A stretch of DNA of 64,000 nucleotides from Paenibacillus sp. PCH8 (lineage in GTDB: Bacteria; Bacillota; Bacilli; Paenibacillales; Paenibacillaceae). This document shows positions 18,858 through 28,228 of the stretch, piece by piece. The notes beneath the pieces were generated by a model. It worked only from the letters and a program-made list of their open reading frames with translations. It had not been told where the DNA came from and ran no database searches. Numbering within the stretch: the first letter of the stretch is position 1; every line of letters starts with the position of its first letter. The translations under genes and the position numbers were made by a program. The stretch lies in NCBI RefSeq assembly GCF_002968835.1, contig NZ_PKQK01000005.1:124001-188000 (forward strand), written 5' to 3'.

Positions 18858-18907
18858 GTGTGAATAATGAGCTGGACATATATAGCTCAAAAATATTTCA
18901 AAAAGGT

Positions 18908-21900
18908 TTACCGCAGTAGCACGGTTTGTATTTCGTAAGGTTTAAAAGATAATGTAATCTGGCCATGTGTATGGGCCAGTGGTTTGACCGGTTCTTCTAA
19001 TGCGTTGGAGTGGTACGCTTGCTCAAACGCATGCGGCCATTGCAATGTGATGCTTTCGCGTTTGCCTGACGATTCATAGAAGCGGAGTACGGTGCCTTGT
19101 CCATCCTCTGCCAATTTGACCGTATCCAGAATGACATGATTGCTGTTGAAATTAATCCATGCTCCGGTTGCCGGGCGTACAGGGGCGGCTTTTGCAGTTG
19201 CATCTGCAGTTGGATCTACTCCAGACCCTGGGCTTTGGTGTTCTTGATCCCTCTGTTGTACGTGCCCCATCTGTTGCACTTGCTGCGACTGTTGCACTTG
19301 CTGTACCGTCACCTCATGATTCAATTCAGTTGCTTGACGTACGATATGTGCTTTTCGCCAATCTCCTGCGTGCGGATACAGGGAATACGTGAATTGGTGT
19401 TCTCCCTGATCAGCCGTGCGGTCGGGCCATTTTGGAGCACGAAGTAAAGATAAACGAATTGTGCTGCCTTGCACGTCATAGCCGTATTTGCAATCATTGA
19501 GTAAACTTACGCCGTATCCATATTCGGAGACGTCCACGAACCGATGTCCACAGACTTCATACTGGGCTTGTTCCCAACTGGTGTTACGATGTGTGGGGCG
19601 TTCCAGTGCACCAAAAGGAATCTCGAATGTTGCTTTGGACGTCACCACATCAATCGGGAATCCAACTTTCAGCAATTTGTGATCTTCATTCCAGTCCACA
19701 TAGGTCTCGAAATCAATTCGTGGTGATTCGTGATAGAAGACCATATCCTGCGTAATGACGGATTGATGAAGCTTCCAGCGGAAACGCAGGACATCCTGCG
19801 TTGCTCCTGCCAGCACCAGCTTTTTCTCCAGCAACTCCACTGCGCCAGCAACCTGCTCTTCATAACGGGTATCGATATCCCATGCATCCCAGAGTGTCGG
19901 ACGATCGTGGAAAAAGTGAAATTGATTCCCCTGTTCTCCCGATTTCAGCATCTCTCGCTCTGCGGTTTTATCCCATAAACGCGTGATCTCCCCACGTTCG
20001 TTAAACTGCACATGATAAAAGGCAGTATCCCATGTATCATTAAAGGTTGGTTGTGCGGCAAGGTTCGTCATTTCCCGTACATTCGTATCCCTTGTATTTT
20101 CCGGTACTAACCAAATCGTCTTATATCCAAATGCCGGAATGTCTGTCACGAGAATAGACATGCTCCCATCCTCCCGATCCATCCGCAAGCGCCGGCCTTC
20201 TTCATCAATGCCGTAACGATCGAAGCCATCCTGCACAGGCAGCTGAACCACTGCACTGCGTTTCCAACCCAGACTGTTGAACACAACATAGGCCACTGAA
20301 TCCTCTGGACCCTGCGTGTTCATGCCTGCTGTCAACGCAGCAACGCCTTGATTCAGTCCTGTTCTGCCCAGCTCGAACACTCGTGCATACTCCTCATTCG
20401 ATGTCACGTACGATTCCGTAATGGCCGAACCAGGAATGATATCGTGGAATTGATTCAGCAAAATCAACTTCCAGCCCTCATGCAGTGCGGAACGCACTTC
20501 GTCTTCCGCCGGCTCATCCATCTCCGGTAGAGCGAGTGTATTCCACAGCTCGGCTTCACGATATAGAACCTCCGCTTTCCGATTGTTGCGCTTGTTGCGT
20601 GCATGTGTCGTGTAGGTTCCCCGGTGTAATTCCAGGTACAGATCGCCATGCCATTTCGGCAGTACAGGCTGTTCTTTTTCGATACCAGCAAAAAAAGCTC
20701 CCGCTGTGCTATAACGACTTGCAGGCTGTCCTACCATCAGGTCAGCACGATCCACATACTCCAGCATCTCGCGTGTTACCCCGCCGCCACCATCGCCGTG
20801 TCCGTATAAAAGCATATGTTCAGGATGCGCTGCTTTCTCCCGGTAGGACTGCCAGTGATCGTAAATATCTTTCGGCAAGGTATGTTCATTAACCCCATGA
20901 TTGAGGTAGGAGAGGATCGGTGTGCCATCAATGCCAATCCAGTGAAACAGGTCATATGGGAACACATTGGTGTCGTTCCATCCCAGCTTCGTCGTCATGA
21001 AATAGTCCACTTTGCCATGCTTCAAAATCTGAGGCAGAGAGGCACAGTAGCCGAATGTATCGGGCAGCCATTCGATCTGCGATGTCTTGCCGAATTCCTC
21101 CATATAGAAACGTTGACCATATAACATCTGGCGGATCAAGGACTCCCCGCTTGGAATATTCAGATCTGGTTCCACCCACATGCCGCCAACCAGTTCCCAG
21201 CGTCCTTCCACAATCCGCTGCTTCACCCGTGCATACAATTCGGGATCATTCTCCTTCAGAAAGGCATACAGCAATGGCTGACTCTGGGAATAGATATAAT
21301 TCGGGTATTCATTCATAAGAGCATCCACAGTAGAGAATGTACGACTCGTTTTGCGTACGGTCTCCCGCACAGGCCATAGCCAAGCAATATCAATATGGGA
21401 TTGCCCCACCATATGCTCCAAGCCTTCTGCGTTGCCGCCAATCTCGCGTACTTGGTGCCTCAGACTATCTTCGATCTGGCGAATACCTTCCCCATGCTTA
21501 ATCTCTTCCTTTGTCATACCTACGAATTGATCCATCGCACGATAGATGGCTTCCAGCAGACGAACCCGCCGAAAGTCACTTTCCGGCAGCAACACTGCTG
21601 AATCCCGTACAATAATGACCGTGTACATCAGGCTGCGAACCGCTTCATTCGGTCTCACCAGCAGGCTGGTAATCGAGGTGATTGGTGGCTGAATCACCGC
21701 CTGTTGATTCAGGGGGTCCACAGGTTCAGGCACCGGATCGAACATCTCGATCTCCAGTTCCGGTTCGGTGCCGACTTTGGATGGATCAAGCGTGACGTAA
21801 GTATGATTACGGTCCAACCCTTGATAGGAGCGTCCATTTACCCGCAACAGACCTTCTCCACCTGTTTCGAAGACAAGTCCATATGGTGCTTGCTGCCATG

Positions 21901-22114
21901 ATTCAGGAATTTCCAAACGTGTTCTAAAGAAGTAGGTTGTTCCTTGTTTGCTCGGAAATCGTTCAAAATCCTGTCCTGCCGGATAATCACCATGATCCTC
22001 ATAGTCTCCCGGTACATTATAATAAGCGCGATTGATATGCCAGCTCCGCAGCTGTAATTGTTCCAGCCACTGATGTTCGGATAACTCGCGGATGAACCGT
22101 CTGATACGTTCCAA
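18908..22114 (-). CDS. alpha-mannosidase, glycoside hydrolase family 38 (second copy)
   Basis: Retaining, zinc-dependent alpha-mannosidase of 1068 residues with the longer layout: N-terminal beta domain (1-230), then VGQSHIDIAWLWPVRET with H240 and D242, WLPDTFGYCASLPQIL with presumed nucleophile D352, and GHGDGGGGVTREM. It starts with TTG at 22114, preceded by AAAGGAGGCGTAAGCT within the end of the GH3 gene; three bases separate the two genes. Near the C-terminus is a Gln/Val-rich segment (QQVQQSQQVQQMGHVQQ), probably a variable linker. It is distinct from the 11240-14128 paralogue, so linkage specificities may differ. Confidence 0.93.
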   Translation of the reverse strand: MERIRRFIRELSEHQWLEQLQLRSWHINRAYYNVPGDYEDHGDYPAGQDFERFPSKQGTTYFFRTRLEIPESWQQAPYGLVFETGGEGLLRVNGRSYQGLDRNHTYVTLDPSKVGTEPELEIEMFDPVPEPVDPLNQQAVIQPPITSITSLLVRPNEAVRSLMYTVIIVRDSAVLLPESDFRRVRLLEAIYRAMDQFVGMTKEEIKHGEGIRQIEDSLRHQVREIGGNAEGLEHMVGQSHIDIAWLWPVRETVRKTSRTFSTVDALMNEYPNYIYSQSQPLLYAFLKENDPELYARVKQRIVEGRWELVGGMWVEPDLNIPSGESLIRQMLYGQRFYMEEFGKTSQIEWLPDTFGYCASLPQILKHGKVDYFMTTKLGWNDTNVFPYDLFHWIGIDGTPILSYLNHGVNEHTLPKDIYDHWQSYREKAAHPEHMLLYGHGDGGGGVTREMLEYVDRADLMVGQPASRYSTAGAFFAGIEKEQPVLPKWHGDLYLELHRGTYTTHARNKRNNRKAEVLYREAELWNTLALPEMDEPAEDEVRSALHEGWKLILLNQFHDIIPGSAITESYVTSNEEYARVFELGRTGLNQGVAALTAGMNTQGPEDSVAYVVFNSLGWKRSAVVQLPVQDGFDRYGIDEEGRRLRMDREDGSMSILVTDIPAFGYKTIWLVPENTRDTNVREMTNLAAQPTFNDTWDTAFYHVQFNERGEITRLWDKTAEREMLKSGEQGNQFHFFHDRPTLWDAWDIDTRYEEQVAGAVELLEKKLVLAGATQDVLRFRWKLHQSVITQDMVFYHESPRIDFETYVDWNEDHKLLKVGFPIDVVTSKATFEIPFGALERPTHRNTSWEQAQYEVCGHRFVDVSEYGYGVSLLNDCKYGYDVQGSTIRLSLLRAPKWPDRTADQGEHQFTYSLYPHAGDWRKAHIVRQATELNHEVTVQQVQQSQQVQQMGHVQQRDQEHQSPGSGVDPTADATAKAAPVRPATGAWINFNSNHVILDTVKLAEDGQGTVLRFYESSGKRESITLQWPHAFEQAYHSNALEEPVKPLAHTHGQITLSFKPYEIQTVLLR

Positions 22115-22117
22115 AGC

Positions 22118-24487
22118 TTACGCCTCCTTTACCGTCAAAACGGTCATTTGCGTATCGTTTACGTTGCTTCCGATATGAATATGGAACTGTCCCGGTTCAA
22201 CGACTGGCTTCAGGTCCCGGCCAATATATTGCAACTGCTCTGCACCGATGTGTAATTCAACCGTCTGCGTCTCTCCAGGCTCCAGATATACTTTGGCAAA
22301 ACCCTTTAATTCCTTGTCCGGGCGAGTGATGGAGCTAACCACATCGGATATGTACATCTGAACCACCTCGGCTCCTGCACAACTGCCCGTATTGGTCACA
22401 TTCACCGATACGGCAACCGAATCGCCCGCAGTTATGTTCGTCCCACTAAGCTTCGGATCACTGTATTCAAATGTGGTGTAACTGAGTCCATATCCGAATG
22501 CATAACGTGGCTCCAGATCCTCTTCCAAGTAACGTTTGCCACGGGAACGTTTGCCGTTATAGTAGATCGGTAACTGACCCACATGCTTCGGAATGGAGAT
22601 CGTAAGTCTACCCGACGGATTCACGTCACCGAACAGAATGTCTGCAATCGCATGCCCGCCTTCTTGCCCCGGATACCACGCCTCCAGAATGGCATCGGCA
22701 TGCTCATCGACCCATGGCTCAGTAATTGGACGACCATTAATGTAAACTACGACAAGGGTCTTTCCGAGCTTGTGAATCTCCTGAATAAGCTCCAGCTGTA
22801 CTCCCGCAAGCCCTAACGTCATCCGATCAATACCTTCGCCACACTCCATGTCATTCCATGAATTATCCGATACATTGGAAGCACCCGTCTTCAGATCGAT
22901 TGTGCCTTCTCCAAAATCACGCGCACTGGAACCGCCCACGACCATAATGACCGTCTCCGCCTGGCTGGCAACTTCGATGGCACGTTCAAATCCTTCTTTG
23001 GAATCACCTTTAATCCGGCAGCCCGGTGCATAGAGTACCTCGTTTACAACGCTCTCTACATAGGTTTCAGCACTATTCGTATGACCAGCAGAACCCTTCT
23101 CCACGTGCCCATTCGCACTTACAGCCAGCTTACTGCGAATCCCATCCAGTACCGTCGCCACTTTCGACTTCGGTTGCGGTGATGTATAATCGCCGAGCTG
23201 ATTGTATGCCTGATCCGCATTGGGCCCAATGACAGCAATACGACCTGCCGTTGTAGTGGATAAAGGCAATGTAGCCCCCTCATTTTTGAGCATGACAACC
23301 CCTTCCGCCGCCAACTGGCGTGCCAGCTGAACATGCGCTTCACTGCCAATCACTTCTTCTGCGCGATCCGCATCCACATAAGGTTGCTCGAATAATCCTA
23401 GACTGAACTTCAAAGCCAATACACGGCGGACAGCCTGATCCAGAACTTGTACATCAAGCTTGCCTTCTGCCACCGCCTGAACCAGATATTGCCCGAACAT
23501 CTCACCGGACATTTCCATATCAATGCCTGCCTGAATCGCCTGCACCGATGCATCCAATCCATCATTCGCAACGTCATGCCCACTTGCCAGCATGTTGATC
23601 GCACCGCAATCCGTAATGACCAGACCGTCAAAGCCCCAATCCTTACGCAGAACATCCTCCAACAATTCCGTATTCACCGTACACGGTGTGCCATCAATTT
23701 CGTTATACGCCGGCATAATGGACGCCGCGCCAGCTTCCACCGCTTTGCGGAAAGGATACAGATCCACTTCCAGCAGCTCACGCCAGCCCATGTGTACAGG
23801 TCCCGCATTACGTCCACCTTCCGAGCTGCCGTAACCAACAAAATGTTTCAGCGTTGCCGCTACCGCATCCTCCCGATTCAAGCGTTCACCCTGAAGTCCT
23901 TCCACCGAGGCAACGGCCAGTTCCCCAATCAGATATGGATCTTCACCGAAGCATTCCTCGGTACGTCCCCAGCGCGGATCACGCACAACATCCAGTACCG
24001 GAGAATACGTGACTGCACCGCCTTGAGCACGCGTCTCCCGTGCTACCGCCTGGCACATCTCCCGATACAGATCTACATTCCAGGTGCTCCCCAGCAAAAG
24101 CGGTACAGGATAGACGGTTCCGTCAATCGCCATATGTCCATGCGAGCATTCCTCCCCGATCAGGATCGGAATCCCAAGTCTGGAATGCTCCACCGCATAG
24201 CGTTGAATCAGGTTAACCGCTTCTGCTCCTTCTCTTGCGGATAACCCATTCTCCAGCGTAACTCCGGTCCAGGGATCGGCTCGTAGTACACCATAGAGAG
24301 ATCCAACGCCGGTGTTCTGCACTTGCGCTTTAAACGTTTCATTCAGCGTAATGTTCCCCTGATTATTCGTATAGGTCTGCCAGCCGAAAGGCTGGGTGAG
24401 TTGACCTACCTTTTCTTCCGTCGTCATCAGACTCAATAGATGCTGTACCCGTTCTTCTACGGATTTGCTTTGGTCCTTATAAGTCAT
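22118..24487 (-). CDS. glycoside hydrolase family 3 enzyme (beta-glucosidase/xylosidase type)
   Basis: Cytoplasmic GH3 enzyme of 789 residues: N-terminal TIM barrel with LKHFVGYGSSEGGRN and the nucleophile motif LVITDCGAI (D293), alpha/beta sandwich domain (about 380-620), and C-terminal fibronectin-III-like domain (from about 690, DKELKGFAKVYLEPGETQ). It lacks the short NagZ layout, so an ordinary beta-N-acetylglucosaminidase is less likely; beta-glucosidase, beta-xylosidase or another beta-glycosidase fits the domain order. GGAGGTG precedes the ATG. It is the first hydrolase after the transporter genes. Its role in N-glycan breakdown is uncertain. Confidence 0.88.
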   Translation of the reverse strand: MTYKDQSKSVEERVQHLLSLMTTEEKVGQLTQPFGWQTYTNNQGNITLNETFKAQVQNTGVGSLYGVLRADPWTGVTLENGLSAREGAEAVNLIQRYAVEHSRLGIPILIGEECSHGHMAIDGTVYPVPLLLGSTWNVDLYREMCQAVARETRAQGGAVTYSPVLDVVRDPRWGRTEECFGEDPYLIGELAVASVEGLQGERLNREDAVAATLKHFVGYGSSEGGRNAGPVHMGWRELLEVDLYPFRKAVEAGAASIMPAYNEIDGTPCTVNTELLEDVLRKDWGFDGLVITDCGAINMLASGHDVANDGLDASVQAIQAGIDMEMSGEMFGQYLVQAVAEGKLDVQVLDQAVRRVLALKFSLGLFEQPYVDADRAEEVIGSEAHVQLARQLAAEGVVMLKNEGATLPLSTTTAGRIAVIGPNADQAYNQLGDYTSPQPKSKVATVLDGIRSKLAVSANGHVEKGSAGHTNSAETYVESVVNEVLYAPGCRIKGDSKEGFERAIEVASQAETVIMVVGGSSARDFGEGTIDLKTGASNVSDNSWNDMECGEGIDRMTLGLAGVQLELIQEIHKLGKTLVVVYINGRPITEPWVDEHADAILEAWYPGQEGGHAIADILFGDVNPSGRLTISIPKHVGQLPIYYNGKRSRGKRYLEEDLEPRYAFGYGLSYTTFEYSDPKLSGTNITAGDSVAVSVNVTNTGSCAGAEVVQMYISDVVSSITRPDKELKGFAKVYLEPGETQTVELHIGAEQLQYIGRDLKPVVEPGQFHIHIGSNVNDTQMTVLTVKEA

Positions 24488-24522
24488 TCATCTGCACCTC
24501 CCAATCCTGTCAAGTGATTCGG

Positions 24523-25443
24523 TTACTCTTTAACTGCTCCCACCGTCAGACCTTGTACAAAGTAACGCTGGAAGAACGGATACGCGAAAATAATTGGCAA
24601 CGTGGCGAGAACAACCATCGCCATCCGTGAAGTGTCCTGCGGAATAGATTGCATCGCCGCGAGACTCATCGAACTGTTCGCCGAGTTCTGCTGGATGAAC
24701 TGAATACTCGACTCAATCCGCATCAGCATGGATTGCAGCGGTACGAGATTGGGATTATCAATGTACAATAGCGCATTGAACCAATCGTTCCAGTAACCGA
24801 GCGTACTAAATAATCCAATGGTTGCCAGACCCGGTAACGATAAAGGAACAACAATTTTCAGAAACGTATGGAATTCTCCGGCTCCATCAATTCTGGCCGA
24901 CTCAATGACCGCATCCGGTACACTGGTCGAATAGAAGGTACGCAGAATCATAATATAGAAGGCATTCATCGCAAGTGGCAGAATGAGTGCCCAGACGGTA
25001 TCTTTCAGTCCAAGAAGCTGGGATACAACCATATAGGTTGGAATCATCCCGCCGTTGAACAACATGGTCAGAATCGCAAATATGGCGAAAAATCTCCGAT
25101 AACGGAAGCTCTTGCGGGAAATCGCATAAGCATACAGGGACATCAGAATCAGACTGATGATGGTACCGAGTACCGTCACCAGAATGGTCACCCCGTACGC
25201 ACGCAGCAGTGTGTCACCACTCTGCCAGACGAACTGATAGGCGGCTAGACTCCATTCTGCTGGAATCAGTCGGTACCCATCACGAGCCAGTGCCTTCTCG
25301 TCCGTAAACGAGATGATGACTACGAAGATAAATGGAAAAACACAGATCAGAGCGAAGAGTCCGGCGATGATGTTCATAATCACGTTCCAGCCGTTGGATA
25401 CGTGATGGAAGTCACGTTTTTTAACGAGTTGAGCTTGAGCCAC
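24523..25443 (-). CDS. sugar ABC transporter permease (LplC/MalG type, CUT1)
   Basis: Membrane permease of 306 residues with six hydrophobic segments and the EAA-loop signature SARIDGAGEFHTFLKIVVPLS that contacts the ATPase. It begins with GTG at 25443 after AAAGGAGTGAACCACT. The long N-terminal arm and the QSMLMR...FAYPFFQRYFVQGLTVGAVKE end are typical of the LplC-like permeases of Paenibacillus oligosaccharide importers. It forms a pair with the permease just upstream. No ATPase is encoded here, so a shared MsmX-type ATPase is likely (family knowledge). Confidence 0.92.
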   Translation of the reverse strand: MAQAQLVKKRDFHHVSNGWNVIMNIIAGLFALICVFPFIFVVIISFTDEKALARDGYRLIPAEWSLAAYQFVWQSGDTLLRAYGVTILVTVLGTIISLILMSLYAYAISRKSFRYRRFFAIFAILTMLFNGGMIPTYMVVSQLLGLKDTVWALILPLAMNAFYIMILRTFYSTSVPDAVIESARIDGAGEFHTFLKIVVPLSLPGLATIGLFSTLGYWNDWFNALLYIDNPNLVPLQSMLMRIESSIQFIQQNSANSSMSLAAMQSIPQDTSRMAMVVLATLPIIFAYPFFQRYFVQGLTVGAVKE

Positions 25444-25467
25444 AGTGGTTCACTCCTTTCTCTTGTC

Positions 25468-26397
25468 CTAGAATAGGCTGCTGTCTTTATCGATTTTGCG
25501 TACTACGTAGTTGGAGATGATAACAAGCACAAAGCCTACAACGGATTGATACAATCCGGCTGCTGTACTCATGCCAATCTCACCACTTGTTTTCAAGCCA
25601 CGATACACATACGTATCAATAACATTCGTTACAGAATAGAGCGTACCGGAATCCCTTGGCACCTGATAGAACAGTCCAAAGTCGGCATAGAAGATGCGAC
25701 CTACGGCCAGCAATGTCATGATTGTAATGATTGGCGACAGCAACGGAATCGTGATATTGCGAATCTGCTGCCACTTGCTTGCTCCATCGATCATGGCCGC
25801 CTCATACAGCGAGCGATCAATGCCCAGGATAGAAGCGAGATAGACGATGCTGTTGTAACCAATCGTTTTCCATAATGCTACAAAAACCAGAATATACGGC
25901 CAGTACTTGGCCTCGGAATACCACTGAATAGGTTCCATCCCGAACCAGCCAATAATCTGATTCAACATGCCCCGATCCATGCTCAGGAAGCTGAATGCGA
26001 AGTATCCAACGATAACCCAGGAAAGGAAATACGGGAGAAACATACCTGTCTGATATATTTTGGCGAGTCGTTTATTAATGAGTTCCGAGAGCAGGATTGC
26101 CAAAGCTACAGCGAATACCAGTCCCAAGAAAATAATGGCGATGTTATAAAAAAGCGTATTGCGTGTAATCAGCCATGCATCACTTGTGCTGAACAGGAAT
26201 TGGAAATTGTCCCAGCCTACCCATTCACTCTTCATCAGACTTGCCCAGAAGCCTTCGCGGCTGAAACGATATTCCTTAAAGGCAGCCACTGTACCAACGA
26301 GTGGCAAGTAGGAGAAGAAGAAGAACCAGATGGCGCCTGGCAGCACCATGAACAGCATGACTCGGTTTCTAATCAGGTTTTTTAAAAATGCAGTCAT
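25468..26397 (-). CDS. sugar ABC transporter permease (LplB/MalF type, CUT1)
   Basis: Membrane permease of 309 residues with six hydrophobic segments and the EAA motif YEAAMIDGASKWQQIRNITI. The N-terminus, VMLFMVLPGAIWFFFFSYLPLVG, and the internal FKEYRFSREGF segment match LplB-type permeases. AAGGAGGATATCCATA precedes the ATG. It lies between the binding-protein gene (77-base gap with a hairpin) and the second permease (24-base gap). Confidence 0.92.
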   Translation of the reverse strand: MTAFLKNLIRNRVMLFMVLPGAIWFFFFSYLPLVGTVAAFKEYRFSREGFWASLMKSEWVGWDNFQFLFSTSDAWLITRNTLFYNIAIIFLGLVFAVALAILLSELINKRLAKIYQTGMFLPYFLSWVIVGYFAFSFLSMDRGMLNQIIGWFGMEPIQWYSEAKYWPYILVFVALWKTIGYNSIVYLASILGIDRSLYEAAMIDGASKWQQIRNITIPLLSPIITIMTLLAVGRIFYADFGLFYQVPRDSGTLYSVTNVIDTYVYRGLKTSGEIGMSTAAGLYQSVVGFVLVIISNYVVRKIDKDSSLF

Positions 26398-26424
26398 TAT
26401 GGATATCCTCCTTCAGGCTTGAAT

Positions 26425-26461
26425 AAAAAAGGACCGGACGCGATAAGCAACCGCCCGATCC
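26425..26461 (-). terminator. intercistronic hairpin between binding protein and permease genes
   Basis: On the minus strand GGATCGGGCG-gttgcttat-CGCGTCCGGTCC is followed by TTTTTT. It resembles a leaky terminator or RNA-stabilising hairpin that would make the binding protein more abundant than the permeases, a common arrangement in such operons. Confidence 0.6.
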
Positions 26462-26474
26462 TTACGATGTACCG

Positions 26475-27947
26475 TTACTTGTTCTCTGCTCTCCAGGCAT
26501 CCAGCTGGCTTTGGGCTTCAGCCATGACTTTCTCCAGTCCGGCTTGATTGAACTTCTCAATCACTTGATCCAGATTGGCTGCCGGGTCCAGTGTACCTGT
26601 CATCAGTGCTGCCCAATATTGCTCTTTCACGTTCTGTACCGCCGTCAGTTCAGATGATACATTGCTTGCATCGAAGTTGAAGCTGAGGATCGGGGAATTG
26701 ACACCTTCAGCATTGAACTTCTTGAACTCATCCCATTTGTTGTCTGGATCATTGCTGTTCAGGTTGAGCAGCATATTGTTTCCAAGGGAGTATGAAGGCA
26801 TATCGTAGTTTTTCGATTCAGGCAGATTCTCCATGTGGGTGTCATCTACTTTTTTGTAGTGTGTACCTTCAATTCCGGAATCCACCATATTGCGTAGCAC
26901 AGGATCTGTATTCAGCAGGTTGAGGAATTCCATTGCTTTCTCTGGATATTCCGAGTTGGCTGAGATAGCCATGATTGAACCTTGTACAGATGTATTCGTT
27001 ATAATCGCATCACTGGCTGGGGTTGAAACAACCTTATACCCGTAACTTGCAGACCACTGATTGTCCGCGAGCGGCTGAGTCTGTGCACGATCCAGGAACC
27101 AATTGCCTGATGTCGTCAGGTCGTTCGTGGAACCTGTTGTTGCAGCTTCTGCCGATACATAACCTGCCTTGTAGTATTTGCTCATCGTGGTGAGTGCTTC
27201 TTTCATTTCAGGCGTTTCCAGAATGTTCACGAGCTTATAATCTGTTGTATCCAGCTTGATCGCCATTGGCAGATTCTGAATGACATAGTCATAAGGCACA
27301 TAAGGAACATAATTCTTATCCATGGCAAAAGGCGTTACACTTGGCTCACTTTCCTTGATCGTTTTGAGCAAAGGCTCCAGACTGTCTAACGTACGGATAC
27401 CGGAGATATCAAGTTTGTATTTATCCAGCAGCATTTGGTTAAAACGCCATACCTCTTGTTGAGGCAACTCCTTGTTGGCAGGAATTCCGTAATTGTGTCC
27501 GTCCACTTTCGAACCGCTGAGGAATGCAGGATCAATGGTCTTGGTCAGATCCTGACCGTATTCTGTCAGCAGGTCATCCAGTTCAAGGAATGCACCTTTC
27601 CGGGCATTCTGTACATAATCGAATCCACCAGATGAAGTGAATAGAATATCCATTGGCTCACCTGACGCTACGTTGACTTGCATCTTCTGCGGGTAGTCAC
27701 CCCAGTCCACCATTTTCATCGTCACGGTTGCGTTAATTTTCTCTTTGGTGTACTTACTAACTTCTTCCATTACTTTATTGACGTCTTTCTGAGGCGTACC
27801 GATCGTGTACCAGATCAACTCGACCGCGTCATCTCCCGCACCCCCGGATTCGGAAACACTTTTGCTTCCTCCACAGGCACTAAGAACAAGTGTAACGGCC
27901 ATTAACGATGCAAGAACGAGCGAGAAACGTTTTCTTTGTTTACTCAT
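26475..27947 (-). CDS. extracellular sugar-binding lipoprotein of ABC transporter
   Basis: Solute-binding protein of 490 residues. A lipoprotein signal (SLVLASLMAVTLVLSACGGS, lipidated C25) is followed by a LplA-like family 1 binding fold, including WYTIGTPQKDVNKVMEEVSKYT and the glycan-contacting KGAFLELDDLLTEYG region. GGAGGG precedes the ATG. It is the first gene of the transporter/hydrolase operon, downstream of the two-component genes, and probably captures oligosaccharides released by the GH85 enzyme (inference from context). Confidence 0.92.
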   Translation of the reverse strand: MSKQRKRFSLVLASLMAVTLVLSACGGSKSVSESGGAGDDAVELIWYTIGTPQKDVNKVMEEVSKYTKEKINATVTMKMVDWGDYPQKMQVNVASGEPMDILFTSSGGFDYVQNARKGAFLELDDLLTEYGQDLTKTIDPAFLSGSKVDGHNYGIPANKELPQQEVWRFNQMLLDKYKLDISGIRTLDSLEPLLKTIKESEPSVTPFAMDKNYVPYVPYDYVIQNLPMAIKLDTTDYKLVNILETPEMKEALTTMSKYYKAGYVSAEAATTGSTNDLTTSGNWFLDRAQTQPLADNQWSASYGYKVVSTPASDAIITNTSVQGSIMAISANSEYPEKAMEFLNLLNTDPVLRNMVDSGIEGTHYKKVDDTHMENLPESKNYDMPSYSLGNNMLLNLNSNDPDNKWDEFKKFNAEGVNSPILSFNFDASNVSSELTAVQNVKEQYWAALMTGTLDPAANLDQVIEKFNQAGLEKVMAEAQSQLDAWRAENK

Positions 27948-28012
27948 TTCTTTGACCCTCCCTTTTCGTGTTTCCTTAAACTCTACAATCTAACTGCTTT
28001 AACCTTATCGAA

Positions 28013-28026
28013 TGAAAGCATTTACA
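28013..28026. promoter_or_regulatory. cre-like CcpA site upstream of the binding-protein gene
   Basis: TGAAAGCATTTACA differs from the CcpA consensus TGWNANCGNTNWCA by one base (A for the central G). It lies 66 bases before the start codon, where it could repress the transporter/hydrolase operon in preferred sugars. Confidence 0.5.
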
Positions 28027-28051
28027 AAAAGAAGATAAACTCAAGTTTTCG

Positions 28052-28098
28052 AGGTACAAATTAAAGAGAATTCGTCTCTAGGCACCTATTTTGTACCT
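28052..28098. promoter_or_regulatory. nested palindrome, candidate response-regulator site
   Basis: AGGTACAAA (28052-28060) and TTTGTACCT (28090-28098) are perfect 9-bp arms. An inner AGAGA/TCTCT pair lies at 28065-28069 and 28075-28079. It sits about 105-150 bases upstream of the binding-protein gene, a usual place for an AraC/YesN-type activator. The assignment is inference. Confidence 0.45.
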
Positions 28099-28121
28099 GT
28101 TTAAATAAATCGCTTACATAA

Positions 28122-28190
28122 AAGAGACATGCCGGGTAACGTATGGCATGAATTTCATGGCATGCCATTCCTGTTCCGAGTATGTCTCTT
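28122..28190 (-). terminator. large nested hairpin after the response-regulator gene
   Basis: Outer arms AAGAGACAT/ATGTCTCTT and inner arms ATGGCATG/CATGCCAT lie about 40 bases after the response-regulator stop. On the minus strand the stem ends in TCTCTTTTATG. It probably terminates the two-component transcript before the transporter operon promoter. Confidence 0.5.
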
Positions 28191-28228
28191 GGATCTCCGT
28201 CCGCAAGTTGGATCTTCCAGCCACCGAA

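Noticed and set aside
19230..19320. Repeats of TGTTGCACTTGCTG type
   Set aside because: They encode the Gln/Val-rich linker of the second GH38 enzyme; no spacers of CRISPR type.
23447..24244. 265-codon plus-strand frame inside the GH3 gene
   Set aside because: Antisense shadow of GH3; rich in His/Arg/Ile as expected for reverse-strand reading.
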